Part shown: positions 62,789 to 64,000 of the stretch, piece by piece
How the letters are laid out: each line of letters starts with the position of its first letter
Position numbering within the stretch: position 1 is the stretch's first letter
NCBI GenBank assembly: GCA_964035545.1
Contig: OZ037771.1
Location: 12,032,980 to 12,096,979 of the forward strand
Direction: 5' to 3'
Origin: Bugula neritina
Lineage: Eukaryota > Bryozoa > Gymnolaemata > Cheilostomatida > Bugulidae
DNA: 64,000 bases
Notes under the pieces: generated by a model
Told to the model about the DNA's origin: nothing
Databases searched by the model: none
Seen by the model: only the letters and a program-made list of their open reading frames with translations
Program-made: the position numbers and the translations under genes

Positions 62789-64000
62789 ACTTGCATGATC
62801 GAATCAATTTGTACAAATACAATTACCACCCACTTGGGTAGACTGGTTACAAGATAAAGATTAGAATTTACAGTATTTTAAAGGCCACAATCCTTGTAAA
62901 GTTACTATAATAGCTTTATGTGATTAATAATTAAATGTAATGTGCTTAATTTCTGTGCTCAAAACTAAATATTTTTATTGATTTGCTTCTGTATATTACT
63001 TTAATTATTTGACTGGTATATCATTTTATGCCACAAGTGTAGTTTGTATTTGATGTGTGAAATGCCTATATGTTTTAACCATGGACAATCTCTTAAATAT
63101 TGGTTTTCAAACTACTGAATAATATATTTTTTGTTAAAATCTATTTTTATAATTTGTCTCTCTGTAAACTTCTTTTATAGATGTCTATTTTATTTCAATT
63201 TATTTGATATATAAAGATTTTGGAAACCTGCATTGCAAACTTTTACATTGTATTGCACCTTATATTACAGTATCTTATATTACAGCGCCTTATATTGTAG
63301 TACCTTATAATATTACTGTATTTTATATTACAGTATCCTATATTACAACATCAACATCTTATATGACGTCATGCATGGTAGATGGGATTTATATAATATG
63401 TCTACTATCAGTAGATTTTATTTTCTGTAGACTTTTTAACTAAGTGTTTACTAAAAACAATAATTATATGGATCAAGGTTCTATATTGCATTATTTTGTA
63501 AAATATTAGATTACAACCCAAAAATTTGCCAGTAGTAGTTCACATTGTTACAACAGAGGTATACTTTGCAATAGTGATAATTCTTTCAGTTATTGCATTC
63601 ATGTTTTGGGGGAATTATATTGTACGTCTTAGTGTATGGGTCATCTAGTCTGTGTATGACAATATATATTATAATATAACATAGTAATATATAGTAATAA
63701 AATAGTAATATTTTACTATATACACAGTGCAATCCTATTGAGACATAATTAATATGTTTCTATTTGATGGGATGGCCATTGGTGATGTTAGGAAGATCAT
63801 CCAGTCATAATTGCTCCTGTGCCCCATCTGAATAAATCCTTAGCCCACTAAAAAAACCTTTTCTATCAGGGGTTTCTCACAGAGATAGTGATTATAAAAC
63901 TTTGTGGGTTTTTATTTAATTACATGATAGAAATGTGTGAATGCCATTGTAGTTTGTCACCCAAACCAATACTAACTATTTTATAAACTTCATACCATAC
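62789..64000. other. 3' flank of the GPCR
   Basis: AT-rich. It contains ATATTACAGTATCTTATATTAC-type repeats at about 63255-63350 and a SINE copy. No further gene is seen. Confidence 0.6.
63755..63920 (+). mobile_element. SINE copy, 5'-truncated
   Basis: GGCCATTGGTGATGTTAGGA, CATCCAGTCATAATTGCTCC, CTATCAGGGGTTTCTCACAG and ATAAAACTTTGTGGGTTTTT match the body and tail of the SINE at 52050. The tRNA-like head is missing. Confidence 0.8.

Overview
This window is animal nuclear DNA from an AT-rich, repeat-dense genome. The genes are split into many short exons with consensus GT-AG junctions. The three genes I recognise (FARP, TBC1D19 and a cholecystokinin/gastrin-type receptor) are bilaterian families. 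Gene divergence and repeat style suggest an invertebrate, perhaps a lophotrochozoan, but the sequence alone does not fix the taxon. I rebuilt the exon chains by hand. Within each gene every junction keeps phase, and the two longest products read through 1265 and 520 codons before the stop.

Layout: (1) 1-8597, minus strand: 3'-incomplete gene for an unrecognised single-pass membrane protein. Its largest intron (1358-7810) holds a decayed Ty3/gypsy retrotransposon. (2) 8661-11729: intergenic, with a solo LTR. (3) 11730-32304, minus: a complete FARP-type Rho GEF (FERM-FA-linker-DH-PH-PH) in 21 coding exons. (4) 32305-38295: AT-rich intergenic DNA. (5) 38296-46356, minus: complete TBC1D19 orthologue in 16 coding exons. 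(6) 46357-54656: repeat-rich intergenic DNA with a second copy of the same solo LTR, a nested transposon and a tRNA-derived SINE. (7) 54657-62775, plus: cholecystokinin/gastrin-receptor-like GPCR in 8 coding exons. (8) 62776-64000: its 3' flank, with another SINE copy.

FARP (Rac/Cdc42-type GEF and membrane-cytoskeleton linker), TBC1D19 (Rab-GAP family) and the peptide GPCR are unrelated housekeeping or signalling genes. I see no operon-like or shared-pathway logic.

The most unusual feature is not a gene. Four 5' splice sites of FARP (at 12013, 15997/16033, 24819 and 32221 on the plus coordinates) lie inside short tandem arrays whose unit includes the exon end plus the GT donor, so each junction has one or more extra donor copies in the intron. 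A fifth array, eight 17-bp units each with GTAAGT or GTGAGT, lies just upstream of the GPCR on the plus strand. In the same GPCR the acceptor of exon 7 directly abuts a 32-bp array. In three of the FARP cases use of a distal donor would run into a stop. In the DH-domain case it would add 12 in-frame residues. I also found a 258-bp near-perfect palindrome, two copies of a 0.45-kb terminal-inverted-repeat element (one nested in a 1.75-kb element), a hAT-type MITE with an 8-bp target duplication, and a pair of solo LTRs with 4-bp target duplications.
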